NCBI GenBank assembly: GCA_041398905.1
Contig: JAWKTV010000018.1
Span: 51,985-115,984, forward strand
DNA: 64,000 nucleotides
Reading direction: 5' to 3'
DNA from: JAWKTV01 sp041398905
GTDB taxonomy: Bacteria; Planctomycetota; Planctomycetia; Planctomycetales; Planctomycetaceae
How positions within the stretch are numbered: position 1 is the stretch's first letter; the number at the start of each line of letters is the position of its first letter. The position numbers and the translations under genes are program-made. A model generated the notes under the pieces. The model did no database searches, was not told the origin of the DNA, and saw only the letters and a program-made list of their open reading frames with translations. Shown here in pieces: positions 1 through 7,549 of the stretch.

Positions 1-184
1 CCCAACCACTCGACGACCAATCACCCCACCCGGCAGCCAACGTGGCGAAGAGCCTCAAGGACGCAGTCCGCTACCACCGCCCCCCGGTGCGTGCCCACCA
101 TCTCCGCATGACGGCCCATCGCACCCATCACCCGAAGCCCCGCAGGGTAGACTCGCCCCACCAAAAGGGAGCAGTGACGTAGGT

Positions 185-238
185 CCGGCTCCACCGGCCA
201 ATCGCACTCTGAACACACTTTTTGGCCGGTGGAACCGG
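185..238. repeat. Imperfect inverted repeat (stem-loop)
   Basis: Bases 185-200 and 223-238 are inverted copies matching at 15 of 16 positions, with a 22-base loop. The hairpin lies just 3' of the minus-strand acetyltransferase-like gene, where an attC site or terminator would sit. It lacks the extrahelical bases and a GTTRRRY end, and there is no T-run, so its class is left open. Confidence 0.5.
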
Positions 239-242
239 CCCT
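224..242. repeat. 19-bp direct repeat, left copy of island boundary
   Basis: This 19-base segment (starting GGCCGGTGGAACC) recurs at 7507-7525 with one mismatch, in the same orientation. The two copies bracket nearly all the mobile and cassette-like genes of the first 7.5 kb. The repetition is seen directly; a role as an insertion boundary is inferred. Confidence 0.45.
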
Positions 243-265
243 GTATGGCTATCTTTCCCGCGCCC

Positions 266-694
266 TCACCACGGTTGAGGTCGCATTGACAAATGGGGCG
301 AATGGTTATGCCCGAAAGGTCGATTTGGGCTCGCCCAGAGAGCCCTTCCATCATCTGACTGGGCAGAATCTCCTACCCAAAACGGACCGATCGGCTTCGC
401 AAAGTAGAATTCGGCAAAGACGTACATTGCGTTCGCGACCCCGCGCCGTCGATGGTCTTGATGAGTGAACGTGTTTTGAGCAGTGGGTGTGCTGTGCTCC
501 GGACACCAGACGGTCGTGCTCGCAACGTGGCTTCCCTCGCGCTCAACGCGGATGTCAAGCATTCCGCAGTAGCCCTCTCTTTCGCGAAACCAGCCTGTGT
601 AGCCTGCCGCTTCAACTCTCCTAATCGAATCGATTTGATGCCTCTCCAGAAGCTCGGACCAACGCTGGAATTCGTTCATTCGATGGGACATCAT
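266..694 (-). CDS. GNAT-like N-acetyltransferase domain protein
   Basis: The 142-residue product carries a segment, H-R-R-R-G-V-A at about residues 81-87, that resembles the acetyl-CoA pyrophosphate-binding loop (Q/R-x-x-G-x-G/A) of GNAT acetyltransferases. A helix-like AMYVFAEFYF run follows, as expected. The size fits a compact single-domain GNAT. Two ATG codons open the frame, and either may be used. It is transcribed leftward like its neighbour at 913-1699, and hairpins flank it on both sides, so it may be a gene cassette. The substrate cannot be predicted. The family call rests on one motif and the general fold order and is therefore moderate. Confidence 0.5.
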   Translation of the reverse strand: MMSHRMNEFQRWSELLERHQIDSIRRVEAAGYTGWFREREGYCGMLDIRVEREGSHVASTTVWCPEHSTPTAQNTFTHQDHRRRGVANAMYVFAEFYFAKPIGPFWVGDSAQSDDGRALWASPNRPFGHNHSPHLSMRPQPW

Positions 695-753
695 TCGAGG
701 GGGACGGTCGAAGCCGGGTAGTAACTGTCTTGGAACTCAAGTGAATTGTGTGT

Positions 754-830
754 TTTTAACGACGGCGGAGTCGCCCGGCAGTGCGGTTTCGTGAGCCACG
801 ACCGCTGCCGGAGGGTCTACGATGTCACGA
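754..830 (-). other. attC-like recombination site (weak)
   Basis: CCGGCAG-TG-CGGT near 776-789 pairs with ACCGCTGCCGG near 801-811, leaving a two-base bulge. On the minus strand the element ends in GTTAAAA, close to the integron core GTTRRRY. It lies between two minus-strand genes, as a cassette attC would. The outer arms pair poorly and the orientation is uncertain, so confidence is lower than for the sites at 3.9-6.2 kb. Confidence 0.4.
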
Positions 831-912
831 GCGCCAGCCAACTGTGGCTCGTCATGCTGCCCTCTGTCACTGCGGAACCCGAGAAAGACGCAAGCAGGAT
901 TCAAGACGCTGA

Positions 913-1699
913 TTATTCGGGTGGGCTCAAATCCACTGGACCGGCTGGACTCCCTCCCTCGGGATCTTCTGGGGGACCATCGGGGCCTGGTTTCCCGACC
1001 GGCGTGTACAATTGCCCGACGTGACTCGGTTCGCCAACGTACCGGCAGAGGCCAGGCGGGTATAGTCCTGTCCATGTGTACGTCGCCGTCATGCCATCGC
1101 GAGTACCAACTTCGACATCGATTCGCAGCAGCGGATCAGACTGATCCTCAGGAATCATCAGATGATACGGAATTCGGAGGTTCTGACCGCTATAGACGAT
1201 GTCATTGCGCAGGTAGGTCTTCGATACCGCGTCGAGCTTTCTCCAGTGTTCCGAGTCCAGCTCGATGCAACCGACGAGCCCAATCAGTATGACTTCCTCA
1301 GAGTCGGCACCAATAATCATTTCTGCTTCTTGGGCGGCTCGCTCGGGCAGAAAGTCCTCTTTCGCTACACGGCGTTTCGCCTCTCCCATTTCGAGCGGAC
1401 TTGTGACGATCACGTCCCGTTTTGCGATGCGACGTAGACATTGAAGGTTACAAAATTGAGCTGGAACGACTGACGCCCCCGTTCGTAACCTCGACGTTGA
1501 GTGGCGATACCGCGTACTCGATTGTGCCTGCACTGAGAAGTGAACAGCTCTCAGCGGACAGCTCCGCATGGACGACGGGAACAGGCTTCAACTGATCCTC
1601 TGCGACGGGCTTATGGATGGTCTGATAGGAGAACACTCCGACGACAAGTGTGCCGAGGATGCAACAGGCGTTGAACCCGGCCACGATGAATGTCCCCAT
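913..1699 (-). pseudogene. Broken N-terminally anchored membrane protein
   Basis: The reading starts at 1699 with an N-terminal hydrophobic segment (about residues 5-25) followed by an extracytoplasmic-looking part. It runs into a stop at about 1448. Similar-quality coding sequence, including VTFNVYVASQNG and then MGEAKRRVAKEDF, continues in the two other frames down to 913. Two single-base frame changes, near the T4 run at about 1458 and in the A/G-rich stretch at about 1410-1420, would join these pieces into one protein of about 250 residues. No known domain was recognised. Either the gene is decayed or the sequence has indels here. The weak attC-like hairpin lies about 80 bases 3' of its end. 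Confidence 0.4.
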
Positions 1700-1886
1700 C
1701 TCGATCGGCTTTGCCTTCGACTCCCGAACTTGTCTTTTCCGCTACGTCTGACATTGAGTAGTCTCGCACGAGGTTGCGATGTGGCTTCCTTTCAGCTTAT
1801 ACGCAGCGTAAGGCAAGAAGGTTCACGAGAACACACCGAAACGGCACCCCGAGTCCCCCTGATTGGTGGGGTGACCACGACCGCAG

Positions 1887-1912
1887 TGCCGTAGGGTGGG
1901 TCGCGACCCACC
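1887..1912. repeat. REP-like palindrome, left side of RAYT
   Basis: Bases 1895-1912 form a perfect 18-base palindrome (GGTGGGTCG/CGACCCACC). Bases 1887-1903 are repeated in inverted orientation at 2494-2510 (17 of 17). The two copies bracket the transposase gene at 1936-2484 at close range, as expected for the REP sequences that TnpA-REP enzymes recognise. Confidence 0.75.
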
Positions 1913-1935
1913 ATTTTCGGCGGTATCCTGCGGTT

Positions 1936-2484
1936 ATGAGCCGCTACCGACGCAACCGCGAGGGGTCGATCTACTTCTTCACCGTGGTGACGCATCGCCG
2001 TCGGCCGATTCTTACCACCGACTTGGGGCGTCGTTGTCTGCGTGACGCGATTCGGGCCGTTCGAGTGGATCGTCCCTTTTTGATGCTCGGTGTCGTCCTG
2101 CTGCCGGATCACCTGCACGCCATTTGGGAATTGCCCCGGGGTGATGGCGACTATTCGACACGCTGGCGAAGGATCAAGAGCCTGTTCACAAACGACTGGC
2201 TGGCGGCCGGCGGGACCAGCATCGGCGTGACGCGCAGTCGTGCGGCTCAGGGAGAGCGAGGCGTCTGGCAGCGCCGCTTCTACGAGCACACCTGTCGAGA
2301 TGATGATGACCTGAAACGCTGTCTGGATTACCTGCACGTCAACCCACTGAAGCACGGTTTGGTGTCGCGAGTGATTGACTGGCCCTGGTCGTCCTTCCAC
2401 CGCTATGTGCGACTCGGTGAGTACACACCTGAGTGGGGCCACGCCAACGTCTGGCACGGCGACGAGTTTTCACAATTCGAGTAA
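1936..2484 (+). CDS. REP-associated tyrosine transposase (RAYT, Y1/HUH family)
   Basis: The 182-residue protein has the HUH-type metal motif D-H-L-H-A-I-W at about residues 58-64. The FYEH and YLHVNPLKHGLV segments typical of the TnpA-REP branch of IS200/IS605-like Y1 transposases are also present. It would nick and rejoin single-stranded REP hairpins. The start is the ATG at 1936, because MSRYRR plus an SIYFFTVVTHRR strand is the normal N-terminus; a longer in-frame extension to 1774 is not supported. REP-like palindromes flank it 24 bp upstream of the start and 5 bp downstream of the stop. RAYTs are usually single-copy and domesticated. The gene is intact, unlike most of its neighbours. Confidence 0.9.
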   Translation: MSRYRRNREGSIYFFTVVTHRRRPILTTDLGRRCLRDAIRAVRVDRPFLMLGVVLLPDHLHAIWELPRGDGDYSTRWRRIKSLFTNDWLAAGGTSIGVTRSRAAQGERGVWQRRFYEHTCRDDDDLKRCLDYLHVNPLKHGLVSRVIDWPWSSFHRYVRLGEYTPEWGHANVWHGDEFSQFE

Positions 2485-2488
2485 GCTA

Positions 2489-2510
2489 GGCCACGACCCA
2501 CCCTACGGCA
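2489..2510. repeat. REP-like element, right side of RAYT
   Basis: Bases 2494-2510 are the exact reverse complement of 1887-1903, so the RAYT gene sits inside a 17-bp perfect inverted repeat. The right copy lacks the second half of the 18-base palindrome seen on the left (GGCCACGACCCACC rather than a perfect mirror). Confidence 0.75.
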
Positions 2511-2604
2511 CTCCGCCCGGGGGTGAACGTCAACCCAGAAGCGCCCCGGACGCTTTGGAGCGGCCAGGTCGCGGGGTGCGTCGAGGTCGCTTACCCCCAA
2601 TGAC

Positions 2605-3252
2605 CTATCGCAGCCCCCGGCCGAAAAGGTCTTCGGGGACCTGCGGCAGCACCCCTTGCTTCGCCATCTTGCGGCGGTACACCTCGAAGGCCAGCCGCAC
2701 GTTTTCCCAGGTGCCGTAGCGTTCGCGGATTGTCAGCGGGTTGATCTTGCCCCCGAGTTGTTTGTGGCGGTGGTAGCGGGGCCGGACGCCGGTCCGTAGA
2801 TAGACGGCGAACAGGTCTTTCAGGCAGTCGAGGTCGGAGTACTTCCGACGCGTCATCCGGGCTCGCGGCTCCAGACCGATCGACTCACGCAGGGCGCCCC
2901 AGGTGCCGAAGCGGGACTGGATCAACCGACTCGTCACGCCCGACTCGCGACAGAATTCCCACTCGGTGAGGTTCTCCCCCTTCGCGGCCACGCACTCCCG
3001 TAGCTTGCGCACAACCTCCGCCTTGGTGATGCGGGTGCGATACCGTGGTGCCATCGGCGTCAGCCCCACTGCGACGCGCAAGTTCTTCCAGTTGCCGAAC
3101 AGGTCGAAGATGAGGTGCTGGCTCCAGCCGGTCTCGCGGCGAAAGGCGGTCAGCGTCAGCGACTCCCCGTACTCCTCGGCCAATTCACGAGCGGCCGCAA
3201 GCACCGCCTGTCGACCGACGCACTGCAACGCACTCCCATTTCGTTGTGCCAT
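2605..3252 (-). CDS. Homing-endonuclease-associated repeat protein, three repeats, no nuclease domain
   Basis: Three copies of a roughly 64-residue unit end in F-G-N-W-K-N-L-R (about residue 52), F-G-T-W-G-A-L-R (115) and Y-G-T-W-E-N-V-R (179). Each copy has a preceding helix-turn-helix-like segment such as TEWEFCRESGVTSRLIQSRFG. This is the homing-endonuclease-associated repeat signature, a small DNA-binding unit often found beside HNH or LAGLIDADG nucleases. The 215-residue product has no visible HNH, LAGLIDADG or GIY-YIG motif, so it is more likely a DNA-binding protein than a nuclease. The ATG at 3252 is preferred over the upstream TTG at 3270. It lies between the RAYT element and the cassette array. 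Confidence 0.7.
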   Translation of the reverse strand: MAQRNGSALQCVGRQAVLAAARELAEEYGESLTLTAFRRETGWSQHLIFDLFGNWKNLRVAVGLTPMAPRYRTRITKAEVVRKLRECVAAKGENLTEWEFCRESGVTSRLIQSRFGTWGALRESIGLEPRARMTRRKYSDLDCLKDLFAVYLRTGVRPRYHRHKQLGGKINPLTIRERYGTWENVRLAFEVYRRKMAKQGVLPQVPEDLFGRGLR

Positions 3253-3913
3253 CCCATCGCTCCGTAACAAGGTTCACCTTGATGGAACGACGTTGCGCAG
3301 CAAGCAGGGCGACTTACCAGTTGTACGCCGCAAAAGAGTGAACTTCACTTGTCAATCGCCCGGACGCTCCCATTCACGCCCCAACCCCGGGTGCCCCAGG
3401 CTGAATGGGTCGCCGCGAATGCGGAGCAATCGGGGCGGCTTTGCCGCAAAGAGGTGTCAGGGTAGACTCACAGCAGCCATAAGCGTGCCCCTGCGGAGTT
3501 CGCGGCCCGCTGTGGGTCTGCTTCCGTTCAGGCTACGCCCTCACTCCAGCAGCCCCACAGCGACCTTACCCAACCCGTACTCTCATAACCCCTGGCACAG
3601 AAAATGGGGTCAGGTCAACCGGCCTTACGTCACTCGGATGCAGCTTGCTGTGAAACAGAATGAATCGTTTGACCCAGCCGACGCAGGCCTGCTCAGTGCG
3701 GTCGGCCAAGTGCTTCACCCGGCACGCATTGGCCGCTTGATCGAGAAGCCGAGGCTCCCCCGGCTTGGAACCATAGGGGGTTGTGGATGCGTCTGGAGGC
3801 GGGTAGAATTCCGACGGTGAGGACCGCGGCATAGCACGGGTACCTTGTGCGGTGGAGCAAGAGAGTCCGAACAGCGCCTCGTCGCAACTCGTTTCTCAGA
3901 TTGTCAAATCAAA
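3253..3913. other. Gene-free stretch in the accessory island
   Basis: About 660 bases with no convincing coding frame. It contains short inverted repeats (3369-3376 with 3402-3409; 3508-3516 with 3554-3562) and a stretch near 3590-3625. As it ends directly at the attC-like site at 3914, it may be the remains of a decayed cassette. Confidence 0.35.
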
Positions 3914-3988
3914 GCCGACAAGTCCATACGACACCGCCGAAGTGCGGTAAAACTCTACCGCACTTCGGCGGTCGAATACCTGTTAGGC
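3914..3988 (+). other. attC-like site A (integron recombination site)
   Basis: A 17-bp perfect stem (3933-3949 with 3956-3972, six-base loop) is extended outward by further pairing (CGAC with GTCG) past a two-base bulge on the left arm. The right end is GTTAGGC at 3982-3988, an exact match to the integron core GTTRRRY. The left end, GCCGACA at 3914, is a degenerate partner. It lies about 80 bases before the start of the lipoprotein cassette gene. Confidence 0.65.
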
Positions 3989-4066
3989 TTTTCGGGGGTG
4001 CTTTGTTATTTTGTTCCGGTGATCAGTCTGGTCGGCGTCGGAGCCTTTCCTGGTTGGAGTAAATAC

Positions 4067-4857
4067 ATGACAAACAGCTTTGGTGTCTGTACGAATGCAC
4101 CATCCATCCTGATTGCCCTCGCCGTTTCGGTCTCGCTGGTGGGGTGCTACTCCTACGAAGTGGTCGACGTGAGCAATGTAAAGACCGACGCGATCCACCA
4201 GGCCTACAGCGTCTTCTTCGACGGCGAATCCGGTCAAACGATGGTCGCCGCTGGATTTCGCGTTGGTGGGAGCACGGGATCTACTTTGGATCTGACCGGA
4301 AAGAGCTCGGTTGAATGCAATGAACAACGGCTAGGCCAAGGTACGTTCATCGGCCGTTATTATGGCGCGCTTGATCCCGGGACACTCCGCCGAATGCAAG
4401 TTTGTGTTCACCGATGCGGAGGGAACTCGGTTTGTAAACACGATTCGTCTCGCGCGCCCGAGTTCGCCGACGATGCTCCCGAAACGCTCAGTCGCAGCGA
4501 ACGCAATACATTGCGATTCGAGGGACCACCAATCGGCGAGGGGGAACTCGTCGTATTGGAGGTCATTCCAGATGCGTTAGACAGGGCAGATGTCGAGTTG
4601 TTCCGAAAGGACCCTACCAAATTTGTGGACAAGGCCCGGGAGCGTAGGAATCATGAACGGGAGTTGGCACGCACCACAAGCGTAGGCGCCACGAGCGTTG
4701 TGATTCCGCCCGAGGTTCTCAGCCGCATTGACAATGGCCCGATCAAGGTGCAATGGCGGCGAAGTAGCAGTCATGACTTGGAAAACGCCACACCAGCCGG
4801 CGGCGTCATGAGTGCCCATTACCAATCCACGCCGCGCAGATCGTGCTTGAAGACTGA
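4067..4857 (+). pseudogene. Lipoprotein with frame disruptions (cassette gene)
   Basis: The ATG at 4067 starts a signal peptide with lipobox L-V-G-C about 25 residues in, so an exported lipid-anchored protein is expected. The frame stays open, but the segment from about 4380 to 4460 reads as a better protein one frame over (C-K-F-V-F-T-D-A-E-G-T-R-F-V-N-T-I). The conserved-looking sequence then returns to the original frame with ETLSRSERNTLRFEGPP. This is a pair of compensating single-base shifts. The end near 4855 also seems to need a shift, since the open frame runs on into the next cassette. The layout (ssV..NG, FtDaeGt.f.Nti, P..lsRs) recalls small Ig-like lipoproteins of proteobacteria, but no family name is claimed. 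attC-like sites flank it. Confidence 0.5.
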
Positions 4858-4904
4858 AGATGTGTGTTCCTGGATTGACCTTCCACCAATCAAGCGACGT
4901 GGAA

Positions 4905-4994
4905 GCCGAACCACGCGTTGCACGCGAGCGGGCGGCAGCGTCGAATTTGCAATCAACGTCAAACGCACCCGCCGCGTGAACTTTGGCGTTCGCT
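4905..4994 (+). other. attC-like site B
   Basis: GCCGAAC (4905-4911) faces GTTCGCT (4988-4994). The left arm GTT-g-CACGCG-a-GCGGG pairs with CCCGCCGCGTGAAC on the right arm, leaving an extrahelical G and an extrahelical A six base pairs apart. This asymmetry is the hallmark of attC sites, which recombine as folded single strands. It lies between the lipoprotein and the DUF6228-like gene. Confidence 0.75.
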
Positions 4995-5001
4995 GCAAGA
5001 A

Positions 5002-5408
5002 ATGGAATCCTTCTCAATCAAGTCCGTTCGATCTGATTCTGAACTCGTTTTTCGAAGACTACGATGGCGACCATTTCACGGTGCGTCTCGTGGGCTCGGA
5101 ACTCTCTGCGACGTTGCGAGTGTGGGGCTACACAGACTGCCAGTCGCTCGTTGAAATGCTTTTCGTATTTGGCGTCTCTCGAGGCGGATTGGTCGTCGCC
5201 CGCTGAATGGGAATCTATCGAGTCTGAGTTCGCGATAAACGTCCGCTGTGACTCATGGGGCCACGTTCTGGTCGGTGTTCACATGCAAAGGGTTAACGGT
5301 GGGCCCGAAGATTGGAACTTGGACGCAAAGATTGAAACTGAACTTGGCCAGATACCACGTATTGCGTCGAATGCTGCGAGATTCTTCAATGTGAATCTCA
5401 GCAGCTAA
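5002..5408 (+). pseudogene. DUF6228-like small protein, frameshifted (cassette gene)
   Basis: Coding signal starts at the ATG at 5002 (MESFSIKSVRSD), eight bases after attC site B. It continues one frame over as EDYDGDHFTVRLVGSELSATLRVWGY and moves frame again at about 5157 to LEADWSSPAEWESIESEF. It ends in ARFFNVNLSS at 5408. Removing single bases near 5050 and at about 5157 restores a protein of about 135 residues. The order, a beta-rich sheet then W-x-G-H-V and a terminal GQ-x-x-x-IA-x-x-x-x-FF helix, is what I recall of DUF6228; this naming is tentative. Its TAA overlaps the left end of attC site C, as is common for cassette genes. Confidence 0.5.
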
Positions 5409-5493
5409 CAATCGCATGCATCGGAGTTGCGGTCGGTGCCGCCCTGACACGGAGGAGTCACTGGCCGCAACCCGGTGATGCTGGTCGTTACAC
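5403..5493 (+). other. attC-like site C
   Basis: CTAAC at 5405-5409 faces CGTTA at 5486-5490. The left arm GCAT-g-CATCGG-a-GTTGCGG pairs with CCGCAACCCGGTGATGC on the right, with an extrahelical G and A six base pairs apart, the same spacing as sites B and D. One wobble pair (T with G) occurs. It overlaps the stop codon of the preceding gene. Confidence 0.75.
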
Positions 5494-5542
5494 CACAACA
5501 CAAAACCCGTTTCCTGTACCACGTCTCATTGGAGGAGCATGC

Positions 5543-6071
5543 ATGTCCCGTTCAACACTCATTCCGGCCTTGATCGTCAGCCTTGGCCTCGCATTCGCTG
5601 CTGTCGCCAAAAGCGGCCAAGATGCTGCGGAGCCGCCTGTCGCTTCAAGTCAGGGTAAAACTCCGACTGTTGCTGATTTTCAGGCACTCGTAAAGCGAGT
5701 AGAAAAGCTTGAGCGTCAGATGTCCGCGCAAGGAGCAAGAACAACTGGGGCGCGGGTTCCTGGCAATTGATCCAATAGTTGCCAATCTTGACGAAAGTCG
5801 CCTTTCAAGGTACATTCGCGTATCAATTGTTTTGTCCGTTGAAGATGGACAAAAGGAACCCGCATTAACGGCGCTCACAGAAATCAATCCAAAGATCAAA
5901 GATTGGGTCTACGGTTTCCTTTCAGGCAAGACACTTGACGATGTTCGCGGTCAAGACAATCAGCAAAAGCTGCGAGTTGAAATTCAGGCTGGTATCAATT
6001 CTCAGCTAAAAGCAGCTGGGTATCCAGAGTTCGCCAAAGCCGTCCTCTTCGATGAAATCAATGTGCAGTAA
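5543..6071 (+). pseudogene. FliL-domain exported protein, frameshifted (cassette gene)
   Basis: An ATG at 5543 with GGAGGA upstream opens a signal peptide or anchor followed by a coiled-coil-like stretch (FQALVKRVEKLERQM). The frame stops at 5770. The second half, in the frame 5709-6071, is FliL-like: I-D-P-I-V-A-N-L, a long beta-alpha segment with L-S-G-K-T-L-D-D-V, then I-N-S-Q-L and the terminal FDEINVQ. One base change between about 5715 and 5755 fuses them to about 175 residues. FliL supports flagellar stators, but stomatin-like roles of FliL-fold proteins outside flagella are known. No flagellar gene is near, so the role here is unclear. Cassette position: attC C before, attC D after. 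Confidence 0.55.
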
Positions 6072-6083
6072 CGGCGGCGCATG

Positions 6084-6173
6084 GTGTAACAAAGCGCTGA
6101 ACCCGAGTTGGCGATGATGGATTCTTGAAATGGTTGCTCGCTCGCGCCAACCGGGTTAGCGTAGTCGTTCTGC
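6084..6173 (+). other. attC-like site D
   Basis: GTGTAAC (6084-6090) faces GTTCTGC (6167-6173). CGCT-g-AACCCG-a-GTTGGCG on the left arm pairs perfectly with CGCCAACCGGGTTAGCG on the right apart from the extrahelical G and A, which are again six base pairs apart. It starts 13 bases after the FliL-like stop and ends 21 bases before the next start. Confidence 0.75.
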
Positions 6174-6194
6174 ATCAACAGGAGGCATCCAAAC

Positions 6195-6689
6195 GTGAGT
6201 GACACAACCTCGTTGATTGCGTGCCGTCGATCGTGGAAACGGACCTTTGCATTTTCGCTCTTCACTGCGGCTTTCGCCTTGCTTCTGGCGGTCTACATGT
6301 GGCCACTTTACGGCAACGGCCTTTCCTCCGACGGCATCCGCCCCAAGGTGTTTTTCGTTGGGATGTGCCTTTGTTTCGGAGTAAACGTCGTCATGTCGCT
6401 GTGGATTGCGATTACGGTGGCTTCCATTCGACGCGACGTTTGCGTCACCCTCGACACCGAGGCACTGACCTGCTCGATTCCCGGTGAATTGGTCTCCAAA
6501 TCGTTTTCCGTGGCCTTGGATGACATTACTCAGATCAATAAGATAGACAAAGACAGTGGCCCAGAAGCATTTCGCATTCATACGCAGTCTGGTACGTTTG
6601 ATCTCTACGGCAACTACGGAATTCCAACTCGTCGCATCGTGAATGAGATTGCAAAACTCCGGCCGTCCGTCATCATCGGAACCACATAA
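6195..6689 (+). CDS. Two-TM membrane protein with PH-like C-terminal part (cassette gene)
   Basis: The GTG at 6195 is chosen because GGAGG lies ten bases upstream. Two hydrophobic segments, at about residues 15-37 and 50-75, form a hairpin with a short exposed loop. The last 90 residues are a soluble beta-rich part (VTLDTEALTCSIP, FSVALDDITQINKID, RIHTQSGTFDLYG) in the style of bacterial PH or YdbT-like domains that follow TM hairpins. No exact family was recognised. The frame is intact, unlike the cassette genes before it. Its expected 3' attC is absent, and an ISL3 transposase remnant begins 28 bases after the stop, so the end of the array may have been cut by that insertion. Confidence 0.65.
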   Translation: MSDTTSLIACRRSWKRTFAFSLFTAAFALLLAVYMWPLYGNGLSSDGIRPKVFFVGMCLCFGVNVVMSLWIAITVASIRRDVCVTLDTEALTCSIPGELVSKSFSVALDDITQINKIDKDSGPEAFRIHTQSGTFDLYGNYGIPTRRIVNEIAKLRPSVIIGTT

Positions 6690-6716
6690 AAAAGGTTCTT
6701 CCGACAATTCCGTGGC

Positions 6717-7040
6717 TCATTTGGTGTGGGGTGTGAGGTCGAGTTTGCCGCAGAAGAACAGGGTCCGGGTACGGTAGTTCGCGAAGTTGCGGAAGCCGCG
6801 GGCGTTGGATATCAGGGTCTGGATCACGCTGTTGAACCCTTCGCTCAGCGAGTTGGTGATCGGGTGGCGGAACCAGCTCAGGAGGTGTGGCAGGCGGTTC
6901 TTCAACATCTTCGCGACCTGCATCATCGGCCTCAGCCGCGAGCGGATGGCCCAGTTGTACCAGTCCTGAAAGAACTCCGCTCCCGACTACGCCGTCGGTG
7001 TGCGTCCAGAACCAGCGGAAGTCATCCTTCAGACCCTAGG
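6717..7040 (-). pseudogene. ISL3-family transposase, C-terminal remnant
   Basis: The end of the frame reads H-P-I-T-N-S-L-S-E-G-F-N-S-V-I-Q-T, then A-R-G-F-R-N-F, then LFFCGKLDLTP. This is the usual C-terminus of ISL3 DDE transposases. Upstream, EFFQDWYNWAIRSRLRPM is in the same frame, but the preceding conserved FRWFW lies in another frame, so a frameshift falls at about 6985. Only the last hundred or so residues remain, without the DDE core. No terminal inverted repeats were recognised. It is a relic marking the right side of the cassette region. Confidence 0.75.
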
Positions 7041-7549
7041 CCCGTGACGTCTGCAAACTCTCGCGACGCAGCACCTCCAGGCGCTGCAGTGCGGCCTTCA
7101 GTTTCCGGTGGAGTTGGCGACGATGCGTCGTGTGTGAGAATTCGCGTCGCAGACGAAGTCGGATTGCAACCCCTTGCGCCGATCCGCGAGCCCCGCAAGG
7201 CGGTGCCACGGCAAACTCTCCCGATACACGGGTTTCTCCCTGGCGTGGGCTAGCCAGTCGGTTGACTGGACGGTTTGCGAAGCAACGGGATGCCTCCCCA
7301 TCCGCGTTCATCCGGCGTTGCGGCGTCAGTGGTGCCGGGTCCGCGCCAAACTTAACGGAGCCGCTTGGCCAGAGACCCGATTCGGATCGACCGCGTCCGG
7401 ATAATGGACGACGTTCACCGCATGGGAGGCCACGTGTAGCGGCTTGTTGCCACCACGAGACCCGGCCATAATGTGGTCGGACCATCCCAAGTGTGACGCT
7501 ACGTTCGGCCAGTGGAACCGGCCCTTGGCTGTGCTTCGAGGAACACCCG
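7041..7549. other. Gene-poor stretch with possible transposase debris
   Basis: About 500 bases with no single convincing frame. Short minus-strand fragments (MAGSRGGNKPLH from 7470; KLKAALQRLEVLRRE near 7070-7110) look coding-like but end at stops. They may be further decayed parts of the ISL3 element or of another gene. The right copy of the 19-bp direct repeat is at 7507-7525. Confidence 0.35.
7507..7525. repeat. 19-bp direct repeat, right copy of island boundary
   Basis: This matches 224-242 at 18 of 19 positions in the same orientation. It lies 25 bases before the start of the LRR protein gene, at the point where the sequence returns from broken and mobile genes to intact ones. Confidence 0.45.

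Noticed and set aside
185..238. Calling the hairpin a confident attC site
   Set aside because: The stem has no extrahelical bases and the end lacks GTTRRRY, so it is listed only as an inverted repeat.
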